Assembly: GCA_035236585.1 (NCBI GenBank)
Contig: CP141130.1
Location: 75,649,944-75,713,943, forward strand
DNA length: 64,000 nt
DNA from: Warburgia ugandensis
Taxonomy: Eukaryota; Streptophyta; Magnoliopsida; Canellales; Canellaceae
Direction: 5' to 3'
Numbering within the stretch: the stretch's first letter is position 1; each line of letters begins with the position of its first letter. The notes under the pieces were generated by a model. The model was given only the letters and a program-made list of their open reading frames with translations. It searched no databases and was not told where the DNA came from. The translations under genes were made by a program, and so were the position numbers. Of this stretch, positions 59,626 through 64,000 are shown in pieces.

Positions 59626-60734
59626 CTGGGGCAATCTAGGCCAATGATTGGCAGATGGGGTGGAGAGGTGAGCGGCTGGGGAAGGAGATGGGGATGCTGA
59701 CTAGTGAGAAAGAGAGATGAAACGGGAAGCAGGGAAGTGCGATGGTGTGTGGAGAAATTCTGGGAAGAGGAAGATGACGCTTGGTGCGTGGAAACCGATA
59801 TGAGCTGTCCGTGCTAAACTGGGCAGTGCAGAGCAATGGGGGCAGGGCCGATGGAGAGATGCAACAGGCCCCATCTGGGTCGAGAGCAATGCTGCGTCAC
59901 ACGGCTCTGGAGGAGAAGAGGTAAGATGGCGTTGCTTGGAGAGCGAGAGGGAACATAGATAGGCTGGACAAGGCAAACTACGAGCCGGGCTGGGAAATGG
60001 ATGCACGATGGAAGATAGAAGATGCAAGACAGGGGAGTTGAAGAAGGCTTAGAGGGAAACGTGGGAGAAGCCTAGAAGAGAATGGAGAGAAAGGAGGGGT
60101 GAGAGAAGATAATGCCAGGCCTTCTAGGTGTGTCACCCACCTATGGCCGGCCAAGGGAAGAGATAGTAGAGAGATTGAGGAAGAGAGGGAGCATGGGAGA
60201 GAATGGAGAAAGGGAAAAACCAGCCCAGCCTCCCCCAAGAGGGAAAAAACGTCCTTGGAGAGAGAGGGGAATAGGTATAAAAAGTAGAGTGAGAGATAGA
60301 GATGTGAAAGAGAGGGAAATGGACATTGAAGAGAGATAAGATAGGAGAGATGAGAGAGATAAGAAAGAGTGGGGTCCACTAGAAGTTTAGACTTGCTAGA
60401 ACTCTGCAAGTCTTAAACTTTGTTCTGTCTTAGGACTCTTTAAAATCCACTTTTTTCCATGAAACTCCATCTGATCTCCATCTTGTATCATTGATTCGTT
60501 TTGGAGCGTCCACGCCTGAGTTGACCAATCTGTAATGCACAGGACCCAATTAGCGCAATCTAAACCGTCTATTATCTTTAATGATCATCTGACCATTAAT
60601 TTTGCAATTTAACGGTTGGATGGCCAATCAAAGCTAAAACAGAATATTTTATGTAATATCTTGAAATTAATGGCCTAGATGCTCTAAGTGAACACTAAAT
60701 TAGGGGTATTTTGACCAAAATTAAACACTTAACA
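58766..60734 (-). repeat. 3' LTR of element K
   Basis: 1969 bp, starting TGTTGATTGTTTAATCGC and ending AAACACTTAACA on the plus strand. It is the reverse-oriented counterpart of 55207-57355 (shared starts TGTTAAGTRTTYAATTTTGG in sense). A long GA microsatellite lies at 59552-59624. Confidence 0.9.
59552..59624. repeat. GA microsatellite in LTR K
   Basis: About 36 AG units, uninterrupted. Confidence 0.98.
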
Positions 60735-62473
60735 CACCCCAACCAGCATTTTGCTAGTCCCTAGCAAAAGAGGCGAAGAAATCAACTCAAAATTTTTTAT
60801 TTTTCAGGTCATCTCCACTTTCTTTCTTTTTTTCAAAGAATTATCTTCAATAAATCTATCAACTTTAGCAAACTAATAAAGATGACTGAAGAATTCAAAA
60901 CCTTACCCATGTGCTAAAACTATTCCACTTGAGCTCAGATCTCAGAGTGATTGTGTGCATATACAGTCTACACATAGAATAATCTTTATCTTTAAGTAGA
61001 CTTCTAACTTTTGAACTCCATCTGAAATATGTTTTGACCTCAATCCTTACTAATGGCATATGCTCAGAAATAAAATCTCTCAGATAGAAGGTTCAAATCA
61101 TATCTCTCTTTTGATTATGTGAGAAGAGTCAATGAAAACAAATTTATCTCACATATACTCATGAAGAACAGGAGTTACTAAGGAATTTACTTGTATTGAT
61201 CGCTTTGGAATGGATGTCATTACCTTTGAATATTTAGAAATACCACTCTTTTAATCCTATCCATTCATTTCCTCATTAAGACTATATTCATCCTAGAATC
61301 AATAGGTCTTTAATTGGGACGAAACATAAGCTTAGGACAGGGTACCAAAGAAAGGGTATAAGGATATTCAAAGTTTCTTCAAAAAATAAGTAGAGGTCTT
61401 CTACTAAAGTTGACAAATCTTCTTTTCTTTGCTGAAGTGAATATTTCTTTTTCCATTTTTCTTTGCATTCTTCAAATTTTTTTCTTCTTCTTTTTTTCAC
61501 TTTTCTTTCTTTTCATATTTTTGACTCACTTTGAAGAATATTTCTTTTCTTGATATCCACTTTTCTACTTTCATTGCAACTAAAAGATATTCTTTCATTC
61601 TTCTCTAACTTATTTTTTTAAAAAAAAAGGGTAATGGATAATTTATACTGGGTTAATATGGGTAAAAGGTTAATTTGGGTGACAAAAGAAAAGGCTTATA
61701 TTCAAGGCTCAACTTGGCTAACTAGTGGTAAAAATACTTCTGGGTAGGGTTTATGTCTCTAGTTTAATAACAAGAATGGCCTAAATCATTTTCTAGGTTT
61801 CCTATAATCTATCAAATTCAATGAACTTCCAGAATTTTAAAGGTTGTATTCTAATTATTCAGGTAATTAGCCAAATTTAAGAGTTTGGGATCAATTTTGT
61901 TTTAAGCGTGCTGAAGAAAATTAAGAACATTTATAACCTCTAAAAAAGGATGAATGGCTCTGAAACTCACTTAGGTTATAGGTCTCCACTGAATTTCTTC
62001 AGAATTTCTAAGTTATAGCCACTTATCAATTTAAACTATCTATATGCAACTGCGTGTACAGATGTGATATGAGACTTTGCTTTCATGGAATACTTTAGAA
62101 AATGAGTAAAATGATGAATTAATCATATTCCATTCCATTAATAAGCTAAAGTTATCTAGATTTTACTTCAGAAAATCCAATTCTCATCACAGTATAGGAA
62201 ATGACCTAAAAATTTTCAATTTTTTCAATTTTTTTTTTTAAACCCAAGGAAATCACCTAAAAACTAAAAGAAAACTAGAATTTGTAAGAATTCTACACCC
62301 CCCAACCTGACAGAAACATTGTCCTCAATGTTTAAAAAGTATGATGGTGACAATGCATCGAGAAACACACAAAAAATTGAGAGATATAGAAAAAAATCTG
62401 AAAAAGAAAAATAAGAAAGTAAAAACTACGCTGCATACTTTATTTTCAAATGAAAATTTTCAGAGGAAAAAGA
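60735..62473. mobile_element. Non-coding interior of element K
   Basis: Between the LTR and gag there is no recognisable pol domain. The sequence includes C-rich phrases such as CACCCCCCAACCTGACAG near 62296 and T-rich tracts. Only short meaningless open frames are seen. Confidence 0.6.
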
Positions 62474-63985
62474 TTACTGAGTTCGAAACTTCCCTCGATC
62501 CCATACGAAATAAGCTAGACGGGCCTCTGAAAATGAATGATGAATAAATTTATCTTGCAATTTAAAAATTTTCATTTTATCACAAGGCAAGATAAATTTA
62601 TCTTCGGGCTGCTTCTCAGAATTAGAGACAATTGTAGGAGTTCGATGCAACCTTTTTGGAAATGGAGCAAGGATGTCATATTGCTCATTGGGCGTGACAT
62701 TTTCTTGATCAATAAATTCATCTCTTTTTCTGACCAGTTTAGATACTATTTCAGCCTTTTGAGGACCAAATTGCTTAGTTATGTTACCATCATGAATAAT
62801 GGTAGCTACCTTTGTTTGTTCCATATCTGTAAATGAAGAATTAATCTCGTATCCTACATCCATATCATCAAGATATCCATTTGGTGGAATAGAACATTCC
62901 TCTTTATCAATGGTTTGTAGCATTTGAGACATCATGTCCTTCAATTCAATCATGGAATTTGTATTCTCTTTTAATTGGGCTTTAATTTGAGAAATTTTCT
63001 TCTCCTGGTATTGCATGACTTGATGGAAATTATCCTCCACTTTCCTCTTATGTGGAGGAAGGTAAGATCCAAGAACAAGTGGTCCATGTTTTTGGTAATA
63101 AGGTTGGTGTTGGGCCTTCTGTGAAGTACTGTATTCATTAGTGACAGCAGAATGATTACTCCAATTGGAACTATATGTCTTTAAAGGGGAAAAATGTTGC
63201 TCATAAGAATGTGTCGATTCATTATCAATGGGACATTCCTGAGTGAGGTGTGTATTACTTTCACAAATATTACATACCTGTTCAACTTTCTTAGAGAGAC
63301 ATTTCTCCATTTCCATGGCCTCAACTATTCTATCTAGGGATGCTATTTTTATATCATCTTTTTCAGTCATAGCATATATTTCGCCCCTAGAGGATGTGGT
63401 GGTGGTCTTAGGCTCACTTGAAAAACTTACTTTGGCTGAATCAGCCCAAGTTTGTGCACTCTCTACCAACCATTCCAAATACTCTTGTACTTCTTCAGGT
63501 TGTTTATTTAAGAAATTACCATTGCACATCAATTCAACAAATTAACGCATATTAGATTTAAGTCCTTCATAAAAGAAGCTAATGATATGCCAAAGTTTGT
63601 ATCCATGATGTGGACAAGTCAACAATAATTCCTTAAATCTTTCCAAGCATTGATAGAAAGTTTCATTATTCGTTTGGGTAAAATTCGCTATATTTCGACG
63701 AAGAGCAATTGTCTTATGTCTAGGAAAGAACTTATTCAAGAACTTCCTAGTCATTTCTTCCCATGATTGTATGGAACCTGATGGCAGTGAATGAAACCAC
63801 ATCTTAGCTTTTTCTTTTAAGAAAAAAGAAAATAGTTTGAGCCTTACCATATCTAATTCGATGTTTTGTGTATGTTGAGTCATGCACACTTCATCGAATT
63901 CTTTTAAATGCATGTAAGGACTCTCACTATCCAACCCATGGAATTTGGGAAGTAATTGAATTACTCTCACCTTTAAGTCAATCAT
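62474..63985 (-). mobile_element. gag region of element K
   Basis: The N-terminal part has VIQLLPKFHGLDSESPYMHL and FLNKFFPRHKTIALRRNI, typical of the gag domain of Athila and Tat retrotransposons. Further on lies a CX2C-type cluster (CNICESNTHLTQECP) in the position of a zinc knuckle, then a charged segment of heptad-like character (around 62960-63010) that could be a coiled coil. It looks nearly whole with about one break. A gag start may lie beyond 64000. Confidence 0.88.
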
Positions 63986-64000
63986 ACCAGCACTTGGAGG

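Larger units (their letters stand above)
58766..64000 (-). mobile_element. Athila/Tat-like element K, minus strand, 3' part in window, possibly gag-only
   Basis: From left: the 3' LTR (58766-60734), a polypurine-type junction (minus strand GCTGGTTGGGGTG), about 1.7 kb of non-coding sequence, then gag on the minus strand (62474-63985) running towards the window end. No protease, reverse transcriptase, RNase H or integrase similarity lies between gag and the 3' LTR. The arrangement resembles the gag-only terminal-repeat elements (TR-GAG) known from plants, but a simple loss of pol is also possible. The gag region looks nearly whole, with about one break. The 5' LTR lies outside the window. Confidence 0.8.

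Noticed and set aside
62537-62836. Plus-strand open frames opposite the gag region
   Set aside because: They are shadows of the minus-strand gag region of element K, without similarity of their own.

Overview
The window is nuclear DNA from a flowering plant. It is AT-rich, dominated by long Ty3/gypsy LTR retrotransposons with plant-type tRNA-primer sites, and carries an Au-type SINE and plant family-1 glycosyltransferase genes. The species cannot be told from the sequence. There are no bacterial operons, CRISPR arrays or rRNA genes. Only one gene looks intact: a single-exon UDP-glycosyltransferase at 53104-54507 (UGT75-like). A decayed paralogue lies on the same strand at 41915-43318.

Layout. 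1-39325 is a stack of nested LTR elements. A broken Tekay-like chromovirus (957-10672, minus strand, LTRs of about 2.5 kb, target duplication ATTAA) sits inside an older LTR-like sequence (pieces at 316-951, 10678-13925, 19757-20161). That older sequence is also split by a plus-strand solo LTR (13926-19756), which is itself split by another solo LTR (14734-17656, duplication TGAGA). Next come a primer-site remnant (20162-20435) and a minus-strand LTR (20436-25739) holding a solo LTR (22268-25095). 25740-39325 is an old chromodomain-bearing chromovirus. It was split by a truncated element (27652-35653, duplication CGTTT), which in turn holds a solo LTR (29828-32936, duplication ATAAA). The nesting gives a relative insertion order without a clock.

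39326-55206 is the gene-bearing island. It holds the SINE, the UGT pseudogene with promoter-like motifs still recognisable, a three-copy 474-503 bp tandem repeat built around unstable microsatellites, a fold-back inverted repeat, several GA arrays and the intact UGT. 55207-64000 holds two copies of an Athila/Tat-like LTR family in opposite orientation. The right-hand copy carries gag next to its 3' LTR with no recognisable pol between them, so it may be a gag-only non-autonomous element.

The most interesting signals are in the LTRs. A 12-bp stem hairpin recurs at one position in several LTR families, and in one decayed family three stem pairs are changed on both sides. A block centred on GATCCGAAAG recurs in at least seven LTRs. 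One LTR also carries a cluster of CACGTG motifs. No new multi-gene system was found.
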